A stretch of 64,000 nucleotides of DNA from VMCP01 sp964415065 (lineage in GTDB: Bacteria; Bacteroidota; Bacteroidia; NS11-12g; UBA955). The notes under the pieces are model-generated. The model had not been told where the DNA came from. It did not search any database and saw only the letters and a list, made by a program, of their open reading frames with translations. Below, one piece after another: positions 52,600-62,075 of the stretch; within the stretch, counting starts at the first letter, position 1; each line of letters begins with the position of its first letter. The stretch spans positions 16,165 through 80,164 of the forward strand of contig CAYPYX010000006.1 in assembly GCA_964415065.1 (NCBI GenBank). The letters run 5' to 3'. Made by a program: the position numbers and the translations under genes.

Positions 52600-53969
52600 G
52601 ATATACTTTCTTTTTTAATTTTTTCTATAAGATTTGCAAAGTACGACATTTTTTCGGGAAATTTCAACTGCAATTGTTGGTAAGCATCAATTGCTTTGCT
52701 GAAATTTCCTTGTTTATAGTAAATATTTGCTAGTGTTTCTGTTACAAGTTTGTTGGAAAGTGTGTCGCTGCGCTTACCTGCTTTTTCAGGGGAATAAAAT
52801 TCTTGTTTCGGGCGAGTAGGTTCAGGTTTGTTTCTTAAAAATTTGTCCAATAAATCTTCTCGTCGTTCAATAGGTTTAACCGCGGGTGCATTTTGTGGAA
52901 CATCAGAGTTTAACCAACTGTAAAAATCGTTGGTGCTGTTTTTTCTTTGATTTTTTTGAGGTTCGTTTTCCTTGGAAGATACCTTGAATTGGTAGTCATT
53001 ATAGGATTCTGGAGGGAGCGTGTAATAGTCCTCAATGTTATAATAACCTTTGGGTTTTTTCGTTTCAGGGGATGTAATTTCTGGTTCGAAAGTACTAGGA
53101 ATAAAATCAGTTTCACTCAGGCCTGAGACCGAAACTTTTTCCATTTCAAATACAGGCTGAAAGAAAGGGGATTCCATTTCTTCCTCAATCTTTGATTTCG
53201 ATTCCAATTCCGATGTTTCACGGGTATCGGAATCCAATAATGATGTTTCGTTGGCTACAGTATCCGAATCCAATTCCGATGTTTCACGGGTATCCGTTTG
53301 AGATTTCAAAAAGGCCGACTTTAAATCTTCCAGCGTTGGTGTTGTTCTGGTTTCAATGAAATTAGTTTTTTCATTGGAATTACTGGATTCAGTGGAAATT
53401 GGGACGGTAACAGTGGGTGCAGGAGTTTTTGTCTCAGTAACTTGAGTATTCAGATCTTGATCGTTTGCCTTTTGTATTTCAACTTCAAAAGATTCAGCTG
53501 GTGTAATTACGATGTTTGGTGTTTCAACTTCAAGAGATTCAGATGTTGGAATTTCAACTTCTATTGTTTCAACTTCAAAAGATTCAGCTGGTGTAATTAC
53601 GATGTTTGGAGTCTCAGCTTCAAAAGATTCAGCTGTTGGAATTTCAACTTCTATTGTTTCAACTTCAAAAGATTCAGCTGGTGTAATTACGATGTTTGGA
53701 GTTTCAATGTTATCTACCACAGTTGATTCCAACTCCGAGGTGCCATGAATGTAATTATACAACCATTCGCGATCTGAAACACGTAAAGCTGCTTGATGCA
53801 TGAGAGTTTCTGTGCGAAAATCTTCTCTGTCATTATAGATTTTAGCCAATAGGGCAAAACCCCACGAGAAATAAGGGAATTCTTTGGTGATTTCTACCAA
53901 ATCTACAATGTCAGTAGTATCTGGCGCTTTTGATGAACGAGCAATATGTTTGAATTTTTCGCGGTTCAT
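52596..53969 (-). CDS. TPR-like protein with Glu/Thr-rich 30-residue repeats
   Basis: 457 residues, no signal peptide. Residues 1-80 are helical (VDLVEITKEFPYFSWGFALLAKIYND). Residues 89-164 are a perfect-period 30-residue repeat, ETPNIVITPAESFEVE then TIEVEIPTAESFEA, in two and a half copies. A second acidic Ser/Asp/Glu-rich region (about 225-260) also repeats. The C-terminus (about 405-455) has a TPR-type helix pair ETLANIYYKQGNFSKAIDAYQQLQLKFPEK. The gene sits between lptE and secG, conserved neighbours in Bacteroidota, which hints at envelope biogenesis; function is otherwise unknown. The repeats are probably disordered and variable in number. Confidence 0.65.
   Translation of the reverse strand: MNREKFKHIARSSKAPDTTDIVDLVEITKEFPYFSWGFALLAKIYNDREDFRTETLMHQAALRVSDREWLYNYIHGTSELESTVVDNIETPNIVITPAESFEVETIEVEIPTAESFEAETPNIVITPAESFEVETIEVEIPTSESLEVETPNIVITPAESFEVEIQKANDQDLNTQVTETKTPAPTVTVPISTESSNSNEKTNFIETRTTPTLEDLKSAFLKSQTDTRETSELDSDTVANETSLLDSDTRETSELESKSKIEEEMESPFFQPVFEMEKVSVSGLSETDFIPSTFEPEITSPETKKPKGYYNIEDYYTLPPESYNDYQFKVSSKENEPQKNQRKNSTNDFYSWLNSDVPQNAPAVKPIERREDLLDKFLRNKPEPTRPKQEFYSPEKAGKRSDTLSNKLVTETLANIYYKQGNFSKAIDAYQQLQLKFPEKMSYFANLIEKIKKESIS
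53480..53718 (-). repeat. 90-bp tandem repeat inside the TPR-like gene
   Basis: GATTCAGCTGGTGTAATTAC recurs at 53491, 53581 and 53671, exactly 90 bp apart (plus-strand reading), about two and a half copies with few changes. It preserves the reading frame of the minus-strand gene. Confidence 0.9.
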
Positions 53970-53973
53970 TTAA

Positions 53974-54480
53974 TTACCAGTCTAAAGCAATTGCAGAAAA
54001 TATTTGTTGCACAATGATATCGGATAGTTCTGCAGATAATGAGGACTCTACCGTTGAGAATTCAACTGCAGCATCGAATGTAATGGAAGAGGTAAAGTCG
54101 CGGGTAAAATTTTTTTCAGGATATTTCTCGCAATTAAATTCACAACTAACAGTCATAGTAAACTGATTCTGCGCAGAACCGGTTTGTGCATTCAATGCTG
54201 CTGGGGTAATTTCGTAACGTTTTATTATTCCTGAAATCAAGTAATCGCCCTCTTCTGATTTTAAATTTAATGTAGTTTCAGACTGAAACTTTGTTTTCAG
54301 TTTTTCTGTGAAATCAATACTTAATGATGGATTTACTAGTTGAGCCTCATTATTGAAGAAGCCAACTGAAAATGTTTTAACATCATCAGGTATGTTCGCC
54401 CCACGAAAATTATAAATTCCGCAAGATTGCATTCCCAAGAGAAGCAAAAGAAATACGATATTGATCCAGCTCTTTTTCAT
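53974..54480 (-). CDS. lptE: LPS assembly lipoprotein LptE
   Basis: 168 residues. Signal and lipobox INIVFLLLLLGMQSC followed by GIYNFRGANIPDDVKTFSVGFFNNEAQLVNPSLSIDFTEKLKTKF, the typical Bacteroidota LptE opening. LptE plugs the LptD outer-membrane barrel that inserts LPS. It lies 12 nt after the sigma-54 activator gene and 4 nt before the TPR-like gene, in one operon. LptD is not in the window. Confidence 0.85.
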   Translation of the reverse strand: MKKSWINIVFLLLLLGMQSCGIYNFRGANIPDDVKTFSVGFFNNEAQLVNPSLSIDFTEKLKTKFQSETTLNLKSEEGDYLISGIIKRYEITPAALNAQTGSAQNQFTMTVSCEFNCEKYPEKNFTRDFTSSITFDAAVEFSTVESSLSAELSDIIVQQIFSAIALDW

Positions 54481-54492
54481 TTTTGGGGATGA

Positions 54493-55950
54493 CTATTCTA
54501 GATTGTATTGCTTGATTTTTCTATATAAAGTTCGTTCTGATATGCCTAAATCTTCAGCAGCTTTTTTTCGTTTGCCTTTGTTTTTGCTCAATGCCATTCG
54601 AATTAATTCGATTTCTTTGGCTTCTAAACTTAATCCATTCTCCGAATGGGTAGTGTACGTTTCGGCATCTACAAAATCATCTAATTCTTGGTCTTCGAAA
54701 TCAGAAACCGTGCTATACTGTACTTTCCCTGTAGAAAATCCATTGTCGGCAGGGTAACTCGAAATGGAATTAGGGTAGTTTGAATTGTGATTAGTTGGTG
54801 GCATACTGTTGCCTCCACCAAGAGGATTTAAACTCCCATTGCTAGGATTCAAACCCGATTGATTGTGCGGGGTTGAATTGAAATTATGATTGAAGTTGGC
54901 GTTGGGATTTGTAGCAAGTTCATTCGAGTTACTTACAGCAATGGAGGTGCCCGACACCAATGGTAGAGAGTTGTTGAATGTGGGATTCACTGCAGCAACA
55001 TTTATAGGATTGTGTATTCCTTCATTGGCTTCCAATAATCCAAATACTACCTTTTTTAAATCATTTACATCGCGACGTAAGTCAACAAGCACTTTATAAA
55101 AAATATCTCGTTCACTCATTCCATCAAAATTGCCGTCCATTTTCCCAAGTAAAATGGGTAGGGAAGGCTCTGTTAATGGAAGGTACTGCTGCAATTTTTC
55201 TCCGTTGAGTAGCGAATCTGTTTCTAGTACACAAATTTGTTCAGTCACATTTTTAAGTTGACGAATATTGCCGGGCCAAGTATAAGAGCTTAAGATTTGT
55301 TGTGCATCCAGAGTTAACTCTAAAATTTGGCGGTGATGTTGTTCTGCGAAATCAGAAGAAAATTTTCTGAATAAAGTGTAAATGTCTTCTTTTCGCTCCG
55401 ATAATTTGGGGACTCTAATTGGAACAGTTGCCAAACGATAATACAGATCCTCTCTGAATTTGCCCATTTTAGCTCGTTCTAGAAGGTCTCGATTTGTAGC
55501 AGCTACAACACGCACATCGGTTTTCTGAACCTGACTGCTCCCAACTTTGATGAATTCGCCATTCTCCAGAATTCGTAAAAGCCGAGCTTGTGTCCCTAGA
55601 GGAAGTTCTCCAACTTCATCTAAAAAAATGGTACCACCACTGACGCTCTCAAAATATCCTTTTCTTTTTTCAGTAGCACCGGTAAACGCACCTTTTTCAT
55701 GTCCAAACAATTCACTATCAATGGTTCCTTCTGGAATAGCTCCACAGTTTACTGCTATGAATGGCGCATGTTTTCTACCGCTTAAATGGTGAATAATTTT
55801 ACTAAAACTCTCTTTACCCACACCGCTTTCACCTAAAATCAAGACGTTCATGTCGGTGGGTGCAACCTTTATGGCAGTCTGTAATGCTGTATTCAAAAGA
55901 GGAGAATTTCCAATAATTCCGAATCGCTGTTTGACTGTTTGAAGCTCCAT
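54493..55950 (-). CDS. Sigma-54-dependent transcriptional activator without receiver domain
   Basis: 485 residues. AAA+ domain: Walker A GESGVGKE at 40-47, the sigma-54 contact loop GAFTGA at 87-92, GGTIFLDEVGELPL (Walker B), and RLATVPIRVPKLSERKEDI. No N-terminal receiver or sensor domain, so activity is likely set by level or by protein partner. Residues about 315-400 are a long Asn/Ser/Pro-rich linker (NPNANFNHNFNSTPHNQSG, NHNSNYPNS) and the C-terminus is a Fis-type helix-turn-helix (KKKAAEDLGISERTLYRKIKQYNLE). It heads the lptE-TPR-secG operon, an arrangement common in Bacteroidota. Targets unknown. Confidence 0.92.
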   Translation of the reverse strand: MELQTVKQRFGIIGNSPLLNTALQTAIKVAPTDMNVLILGESGVGKESFSKIIHHLSGRKHAPFIAVNCGAIPEGTIDSELFGHEKGAFTGATEKRKGYFESVSGGTIFLDEVGELPLGTQARLLRILENGEFIKVGSSQVQKTDVRVVAATNRDLLERAKMGKFREDLYYRLATVPIRVPKLSERKEDIYTLFRKFSSDFAEQHHRQILELTLDAQQILSSYTWPGNIRQLKNVTEQICVLETDSLLNGEKLQQYLPLTEPSLPILLGKMDGNFDGMSERDIFYKVLVDLRRDVNDLKKVVFGLLEANEGIHNPINVAAVNPTFNNSLPLVSGTSIAVSNSNELATNPNANFNHNFNSTPHNQSGLNPSNGSLNPLGGGNSMPPTNHNSNYPNSISSYPADNGFSTGKVQYSTVSDFEDQELDDFVDAETYTTHSENGLSLEAKEIELIRMALSKNKGKRKKAAEDLGISERTLYRKIKQYNLE

Positions 55951-55971
55951 AATTTCGAGTGTTTCGAATTA

Positions 55972-55979
55972 CAAAGATA
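55972..55979 (-). promoter_or_regulatory. -7 element (TATCTTTG) of the sigma-54 activator operon
   Basis: Minus-strand exact TAnnTTTG match, 21 nt before the ATG at 55950. This is a sigma-70-type element; no -24/-12 sigma-54 site is seen. Confidence 0.45.
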
Positions 55980-56103
55980 CAAAAATGCTGACAAATTGAC
56001 ATATATTTTGTATTGTTAAAAGATTAGAATTAGTTTTGGTAGTTCGTCAAAAATTAGACAACAGTTACCTTTTTATTTCATTTTAATTGCAGCGCTTAAA
56101 TTT

Positions 56104-58902
56104 ATGTCAATCGATCCAGAAGAAGAATTAAATAATCACTCAGAAGAATCAGACAACCATGATTCTTTTGATTCCGTTTCGCCGGAAGATTTGAATTCAG
56201 AAAGTGATTCTGATTTGGGAATGTTGAATTCTGCGCCACCATCTGGCGACAGTTCCGGCACCGTAAAACCCGTTTCCGGATTGTTTAAGGAGTGGTTTAT
56301 TGATTATGCGAGTTATGTAATTTTGGAAAGAGCTATTCCAGCCATCGAAGATGGATTGAAGCCTGTTCAACGTCGTATTTTACACGCGATGAATGAAATG
56401 GACGATGGTCGATTTAATAAGGTGGCCAACATCATTGGAGCAACCATGGCTTATCACCCTCACGGTGATGCTGCAATTGGAGATGCGCTGGTGAACTTGG
56501 GCCAGAAAGATTTGTTAATCGATACCCAAGGTAACTGGGGTGATGTAAGAACTGGAGATTCTGCAGCAGCACCACGTTACATTGAAGCTCGTTTATCGCA
56601 TTTTGCTCGTGAAGTTGCTTTTTATGATAAAACTACAGAATGGCAACTTAGTTACGATGGACGTAAAAGAGAGCCCATTAATTTACCTATGAAGTTTCCT
56701 CTACTCCTTGCTCAAGGAGTTGAGGGGATTGCAGTAGGATTAAGTACGAAAATAATGCCTCACAATTTTATTGAGTTGTGTGAAGCAAGCATCGATATTC
56801 TTAAGGGCAAGAAAGTAGAAATATTTCCGGATTTCCCGACTGGTGGTTTGGCTGATTTTTCAGGTTATAACGACGGTAGAAAGGGAGCTAAAGTTCGGGT
56901 TCGTGCGAAAATTGAAGAACGCGATAAATCCACCCTTCTAGTAAAAGAAATTCCATTTGGGACAACCACAGGCAGTTTGATTGAAAGTATCATCAAGGCT
57001 AGCGACAATGGTAAAATAAAGGTTAAAAAAGTAATTGATAATACGGCCCGTGATGTAGAAATCGAAATTCAATTAGCCCCTGGTATCAGCACGGATATGG
57101 CTATTAATGCCTTATATGCATTTACAGATTGTGAAATTTCGATTTCACCCTTAGCTTGTGTTATTGTAGAAGATAAACCCCAGTTTATTGGTGTTTCGGA
57201 AATATTGAAATATTCCACCTATAACACACTGGGATTATTAAAGCAGGAGCTGGAAATTCAATTGGGTGAATTGGAAAATAAATGGCATTTTTCATCCCTC
57301 GAAAAAATCTTCATTGAAGAGCGCATTTACCGTGATATTGAAGAATGTGAAACTTGGGAGCAGGTTCTAGAGGCTATCGACAAGGGACTTGAGCCGTTTA
57401 AAAAGTTATTCAAGCGTGAAATTGTTACGGAGGATATTGTTCGATTGACTGAAATTAAAATCAAGAGAATTTCTAAATTCGATAGTTTCAAGGCCGATGA
57501 ACTGATTAAATCTATTGAGAATGAGATTGATGAGGTTAAACACCATCTGGAAAATTTAACTGATTATGCTATAGCTTATTTTAAACAACTATTAAAAAAA
57601 TACGCTAAAGGCAAAGAAAGAAAAACCGAAATTCGGGCCTTTGATAACATTGAAGCCAATGTGGTGGCTGTGGCTAATGTGAAATTATATGCCAATTATG
57701 AAGAAGGATTCGTGGGAACTTCGTTGAAAAAGGATGCTTTTGTTATGGATTGTAGCGATATTGATGATATTATTGCTTTCCGTAAAGATGGTTCCTATTC
57801 CATTGCGAAAGTAAGCGATAAGTTCTTCTATGGTAAGGATTTAATTCATGTTGATGTATGGAGGAAGAACGATGAACGAACTACTTACAATTTAGTTTAT
57901 TGGGATGGTGCAGCCAAAAAAGCCATGGCGAAGCGTTTTAATGCAACGGGATTAATCCGCGAAAAAATTTATAACATGGCCAATGAAAATGCTAAAACTC
58001 AAGTACTATATTTTTCAGCCAATGCCAATGGTGAAGCAGAAAAAGTGACAATTCATTTAAGTGCTTCTGCTAATGCGAGAATTAAGAGTTTCGAGTATGA
58101 TTTTGCAAAATTGGCCATAAAAGGTAAAACGGCGTCAGGTAATCAAATTACGAAATATCCAGTTAAGCGTGTGGATCTAAAGGAAAAAGGTGGATCTACC
58201 CTAGGTGGTGTGAATATTTGGTGGGATGATATGACTGGAAGGCTGAATGGTGATGAAAAGGGTCAGTATTTAGGTGATTTTAATGGTGAAGATCGTATTT
58301 TGGTAGTGTATAATGACGGAAGTTATGAAATAACCAATTATGAATTGATCAATCGCTATGAGCCTAATGAAGTTTACTTGATTCAGAAATTCTATGAACA
58401 ACTGCCATTGCAAGTTGTATATTTCGACGGAAAATCAAAACAGTATTACGTCAAGCGATTCTTAGTAGAAACCAGCACCTTAGAAAAGAAATTCTTGTTT
58501 ATAAGTGAAGAAAAAGGGTCTAAGCTAATCGAATGCTCTTTGGCGGAACCGATGTTAATCTCACTTACAACCACCAACAAGAAAGGCGAAGCGCTTTCTC
58601 AAGAGATCAACATATCTGAGTTTATGGATGTGAAGGGTTGGAAAGCAGTCGGGAATCGCTTAACCACAGATACAGTCAAGAAAATTACGTTGGTTTCCGA
58701 AAAATACGGGAAATATGAAACAGCTGAAGAAACTGTGGAAATAGATGATTCTGAGGATTCAGATGATGAAAACCCAAATAATGGGGGCAATACATCTTCC
58801 AATTCAGATGCTTCTACAACAGATGAATCTAGGCAAACAGCAAAACGAATTGAACCCATTGTGCCTCCTGAAAGTAATGGTCCACAATTGAATTTGTTGT
58901 AA
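56104..58902 (+). CDS. parC: DNA topoisomerase IV subunit A (ParC)
   Basis: Breakage-reunion subunit of topoisomerase IV. The conserved start FKEWFIDYASYVILERAIPAIEDGLKPVQRRILHAM, then AMAYHPHGDAAIG-type segment, and the catalytic tyrosine Y159 in AAPRYIEARL are present, followed by coiled-coil and C-terminal blades. 932 residues. It differs from usual forms by a 57-residue acidic Ser/Asp/Asn-rich N-terminal extension and a similar acidic tail (DDSEDSDDENPNNGG). Called ParC, not GyrA, from its Bacteroidota-type sequence and the presence of parE in the window; the two genes are 19 kb apart. Confidence 0.88.
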   Translation: MSIDPEEELNNHSEESDNHDSFDSVSPEDLNSESDSDLGMLNSAPPSGDSSGTVKPVSGLFKEWFIDYASYVILERAIPAIEDGLKPVQRRILHAMNEMDDGRFNKVANIIGATMAYHPHGDAAIGDALVNLGQKDLLIDTQGNWGDVRTGDSAAAPRYIEARLSHFAREVAFYDKTTEWQLSYDGRKREPINLPMKFPLLLAQGVEGIAVGLSTKIMPHNFIELCEASIDILKGKKVEIFPDFPTGGLADFSGYNDGRKGAKVRVRAKIEERDKSTLLVKEIPFGTTTGSLIESIIKASDNGKIKVKKVIDNTARDVEIEIQLAPGISTDMAINALYAFTDCEISISPLACVIVEDKPQFIGVSEILKYSTYNTLGLLKQELEIQLGELENKWHFSSLEKIFIEERIYRDIEECETWEQVLEAIDKGLEPFKKLFKREIVTEDIVRLTEIKIKRISKFDSFKADELIKSIENEIDEVKHHLENLTDYAIAYFKQLLKKYAKGKERKTEIRAFDNIEANVVAVANVKLYANYEEGFVGTSLKKDAFVMDCSDIDDIIAFRKDGSYSIAKVSDKFFYGKDLIHVDVWRKNDERTTYNLVYWDGAAKKAMAKRFNATGLIREKIYNMANENAKTQVLYFSANANGEAEKVTIHLSASANARIKSFEYDFAKLAIKGKTASGNQITKYPVKRVDLKEKGGSTLGGVNIWWDDMTGRLNGDEKGQYLGDFNGEDRILVVYNDGSYEITNYELINRYEPNEVYLIQKFYEQLPLQVVYFDGKSKQYYVKRFLVETSTLEKKFLFISEEKGSKLIECSLAEPMLISLTTTNKKGEALSQEINISEFMDVKGWKAVGNRLTTDTVKKITLVSEKYGKYETAEETVEIDDSEDSDDENPNNGGNTSSNSDASTTDESRQTAKRIEPIVPPESNGPQLNLL

Positions 58903-58978
58903 GCGGGTACTTAGACCAGTAAATAAATTTCTTTTTAGCAGCGGTTCCTGCTGAATTCGGTGTTGTTGTAAATTAGTA

Positions 58979-59257
58979 TTAGAAAAAGATATTTTTATAT
59001 ATCCATTCCCATGTATTAGCCAACAAGAAGCTGGTTAATACTAACATCAACATATATTGAAAAGAAGCTATCGACAATGGATGGCACTTTGATTTTTTGG
59101 AATTTATTAAAACGAACACCAAAAACACAATGGTTCGAATTAATGAACCTAAATTTTGTTTAAGGTTGGCATCCAAGTGAACATAATCAGAAACTATTGT
59201 CCAAATGAAAATTATCAAAGATGCAATTAAGCCCGATTTAAGTGCGTTAACAATCAT
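58979..59257 (-). CDS. Small membrane protein, unknown
   Basis: 92 residues with three hydrophobic segments (about 5-24, 38-52, 68-84) and a cluster of basic residues (NSKKSKCH). No recognised family. ATG 59257. It follows the ABC permease region in opposite order to nothing obvious: its neighbours are convergent parC and, 89 nt upstream, the ABC permease gene in the same direction. Confidence 0.5.
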   Translation of the reverse strand: MIVNALKSGLIASLIIFIWTIVSDYVHLDANLKQNLGSLIRTIVFLVFVLINSKKSKCHPLSIASFQYMLMLVLTSFLLANTWEWIYKNIFF

Positions 59258-59346
59258 AGAGTCATTGAGTTATCCATTGTTAGGGCACAATTTACTCTAA
59301 TTTTCAGTTAAATTGAATTAATTCTATGTTATTTGTTAACAATTGA

Positions 59347-60708
59347 TTAGGATTGTCTTATCCATTTGACAAAATCTTTCCAACTCGGTTTCTTGCCGTA
59401 CATTAATATACCTACTCTATAGATTTTAGCTGAAAGCCAAACCATGAAGATAAAAGTCAAAACCAATAAACCAAAACTAGCCAAAACCTCGATCAATGGA
59501 ACATCGAAAGGTGCTCTTACTGCCATTACGATAGGACTGGTTAAGGGTATCATGGAAAATATCTGCGCCATTTTGCCATGTGGTGCTTGGAAAACTACTG
59601 TTTGTGCAATAATGAATCCGAATATCAAAGGTAGAGAAACGGGCATCATAAATTGCTGAACATCGGTTTCTTGATTCACGGCAGCACCGATTGCTGCAAA
59701 AATAGAACTGTAGAGCAAATATCCCCCGAGAAAGAATAAAACGAAAATAACGATTATTTCACCCATAGGAATGGTGTTGAATCCTTCAATAATGGCCAAT
59801 TTTTGGGAAATGGCATCATTGGCGGCTGAATTCATAGGGTCAGAAGCTCCATTTAAAGGTGAACCGGATCCCGAAATAGCCGTTGGATTCATGGGGCCGT
59901 TGGGTTTGGGTATTTCACTTAATTGCGACTTAAAAGCGAACGACAAGGAGAAAATAAGTCCAATTCCCAATCCAATCCATGCCAAAAATTGAGTGAGTCC
60001 AACCAAAGCAACGCCCAATATTTTGCCCATCATTAATTCAAAGGGTTTTACCGAACTGACAATAACCTCCACAATACGATTGGTTTTTTCTTCCATCGCC
60101 GAACGCATAACCATGGAACCGTATACGAAGATAAATATGTAAATTATCATCGCTAAACCAAATCCAATCCCAGATCGTAAACCGGTTCCAGAGCTGTTGG
60201 TTTCTCCCGCATCGTTAATTTCTAATGAGCGAATTCCACCCTTCACTTCTGTGGAGGCCAGCTGTGACGCATTTATTCCTAAACTAATAAGTGCTTTATC
60301 GTGTATGGCGTTTTTAAATAAACTCTCGAGACTCGATAATTCTGCCAATGAAAAGGATTTTTTAGAAATTAATTCGGCGCTATCCAATGAAATTAAATCT
60401 AAATCTTGGATATTTAAGTAACCATCAATTTTCTCATTTTCAATATCTTCCGTGATTTGATTCTCATATTTGGGAGGATCTACAAATATGAAATTACTTT
60501 TTAAAGCAGTTTCTGCGGGGATTTGAATTTCACCCTTGTAATAAATCTTTTTTAAAGAGGAGTCTTCTGATCCTTGAATAGCCACCCAAATTGCCCCACC
60601 GTAAAAGAGTGCAATTAATAAGGGACCTAAGAACGTCATTACGATAAAGGTCTTATTCTTAATTCGCGTTAAGTATTCCTTTTTTAGTACAACCCAAATG
60701 TTTTTCAT
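59347..60708 (-). CDS. ABC-2 type transporter permease, NatB-like
   Basis: 453 residues: an N-terminal span (about 21-42), a large extracytoplasmic domain (45-180), then five more spans from about residue 185. This layout is that of NatB/ABC-2 exporters. MRSAMEEKTNRIVEVIVSSVKPFELMMGKILG is the typical conserved cytoplasmic segment. A loop near 270-300 is Pro/Gly/Asn/Ser-rich (PKPNGPMNPTAISGSGSPLNG), an extra insertion. Overlaps the ATPase gene by 4 nt. Substrate unknown; sodium or drug export is known for relatives. Confidence 0.85.
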   Translation of the reverse strand: MKNIWVVLKKEYLTRIKNKTFIVMTFLGPLLIALFYGGAIWVAIQGSEDSSLKKIYYKGEIQIPAETALKSNFIFVDPPKYENQITEDIENEKIDGYLNIQDLDLISLDSAELISKKSFSLAELSSLESLFKNAIHDKALISLGINASQLASTEVKGGIRSLEINDAGETNSSGTGLRSGIGFGLAMIIYIFIFVYGSMVMRSAMEEKTNRIVEVIVSSVKPFELMMGKILGVALVGLTQFLAWIGLGIGLIFSLSFAFKSQLSEIPKPNGPMNPTAISGSGSPLNGASDPMNSAANDAISQKLAIIEGFNTIPMGEIIVIFVLFFLGGYLLYSSIFAAIGAAVNQETDVQQFMMPVSLPLIFGFIIAQTVVFQAPHGKMAQIFSMIPLTSPIVMAVRAPFDVPLIEVLASFGLLVLTFIFMVWLSAKIYRVGILMYGKKPSWKDFVKWIRQS

Positions 60709-61829
60709 GATTCTTTTTCTGTTACTTGGTTAACGAAAATTTGATGGATACTTGGTACATATTCTTGAAAACCAACCAGTTTCCCTGTTTTGAATGCGTC
60801 GTTTAATAAGGTTTGAAATGATTGATTCTCACGTGTTTGAATGCGTAGCCAGAAACGATTATCGAAATCGCGGTGGGATGATTGAATTGTGTATTTCCCG
60901 AATAACAAATTCTCTGAATCTGATGATAATTTGGATCCGGAAGAAGTGTTTTCATTGTTTTGGGGGATGCTTTGGTTGTTGTGATCAGAGTATTGGGGGA
61001 TGCTATCGCTGTTTGGGCTTGAGTAGTTTAGACTGTTTTCGCTGGGTTGGCTGTTGAAGCTTTTTTGTGAGCTTTCGTTAATGTTACCTTCGTAGGCGAA
61101 GCTATTGTTATTTTGAGTAGATTCAATTCCCGGATTTTCTGAAAAGCACAAGTCGTATTCATTTTGAAAAAATGAACGGCGTATATCGTGAATTTTTCCA
61201 TCCAAAATTTTTGAACCTTGATGAATAATAGCCAGGTTATCACAAAGTTCTTCCACGTTATCCATACGATGAGTAGAAAATAAGAAGGTTGTGCCTTCGT
61301 TTTTCATTTCAATTATTAACTCTTTAATTAAATCCGCATTTACAGGATCAAATCCTGAAAAAGGTTCATCCAAAATGAGAAACTGTGGTTTATGTAAAAT
61401 AGTTGAAATAAACTGTACTTTTTGAGCCATACCCTTGGATAGTTCTTCCATCTTTTTGTCTGCCCAATCCAAAATGTCCATTTTTCTCATCCAATATTTT
61501 ACACGCTCTTTTGCTTCGCTTCTTTTTAACCCTTTTAATTCAGCAAAGTATAGGAGTTGGTCAACAACGGACATTTTTCGATATAAACCCCTTTCTTCTG
61601 GCATGTATCCAATGAGAGGAATATGTTTTGATGAAAGCAATTGATTATTGAACCAGATCTCACCTCGGTCGGGAGTTGTTACGGTGGCCAACATGCGTAT
61701 AAGTGTAGTTTTACCTGCTCCGTTTGGACCCAATAGCCCGAAAACACTTCCTTGTGGTATATGTAATGAAATGTCGTTGTTTACACATCGATCATCGAAA
61801 TATTTGTAAACGTTTTTTACTTCAATCAT
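60705..61829 (-). CDS. ABC transporter ATP-binding protein, NatA-like
   Basis: Walker A GPNGAGKTT at residues 34-42, a signature ELSKGMAQKVQ, Walker B FLILDEPFSGFD and the switch STHRMDN. 374 residues, longer than the 300-310 expected: residues about 233-310 are a Ser/Asn/Gln/Pro-rich insertion (SSPNSDSIPQYSDHNNQSIP), after which a normal C-terminal domain resumes (FDNRFWLRIQTRENQSFQ). The insertion lies between the ATPase core and the C-terminal part, so it may not disturb catalysis. Pairs with the permease downstream to form an exporter. Confidence 0.9.
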   Translation of the reverse strand: MIEVKNVYKYFDDRCVNNDISLHIPQGSVFGLLGPNGAGKTTLIRMLATVTTPDRGEIWFNNQLLSSKHIPLIGYMPEERGLYRKMSVVDQLLYFAELKGLKRSEAKERVKYWMRKMDILDWADKKMEELSKGMAQKVQFISTILHKPQFLILDEPFSGFDPVNADLIKELIIEMKNEGTTFLFSTHRMDNVEELCDNLAIIHQGSKILDGKIHDIRRSFFQNEYDLCFSENPGIESTQNNNSFAYEGNINESSQKSFNSQPSENSLNYSSPNSDSIPQYSDHNNQSIPQNNENTSSGSKLSSDSENLLFGKYTIQSSHRDFDNRFWLRIQTRENQSFQTLLNDAFKTGKLVGFQEYVPSIHQIFVNQVTEKES

Positions 61830-62075
61830 TTGTGTTTGCTTGATTTATAATTATTGCCGTGTTATTAGGTTATTTGGTGTAATTATTTTTAAGCGTACTT
61901 TTTTGTTTTGACTTGTTGTATAGAAGATAGTAGCATATTAATGCTATGCTGGGTGTTTGAAGCAATAAGGACAAGAAACAATCAGACGCTTATAATCGCG
62001 AGTTTAAAGAATAGTTTGCAAAACTTGATTGAATTTCGATTATTCTATAAAGAATTCCGTTGTAATGGTACTTTT

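Noticed and set aside
53480..53718. CRISPR array
   Set aside because: In-frame coding repeats without spacers.
53442..53748. Plus-strand open frames rich in repeats
   Set aside because: They are the antisense image of the 90-bp repeat in the minus-strand TPR-like gene.
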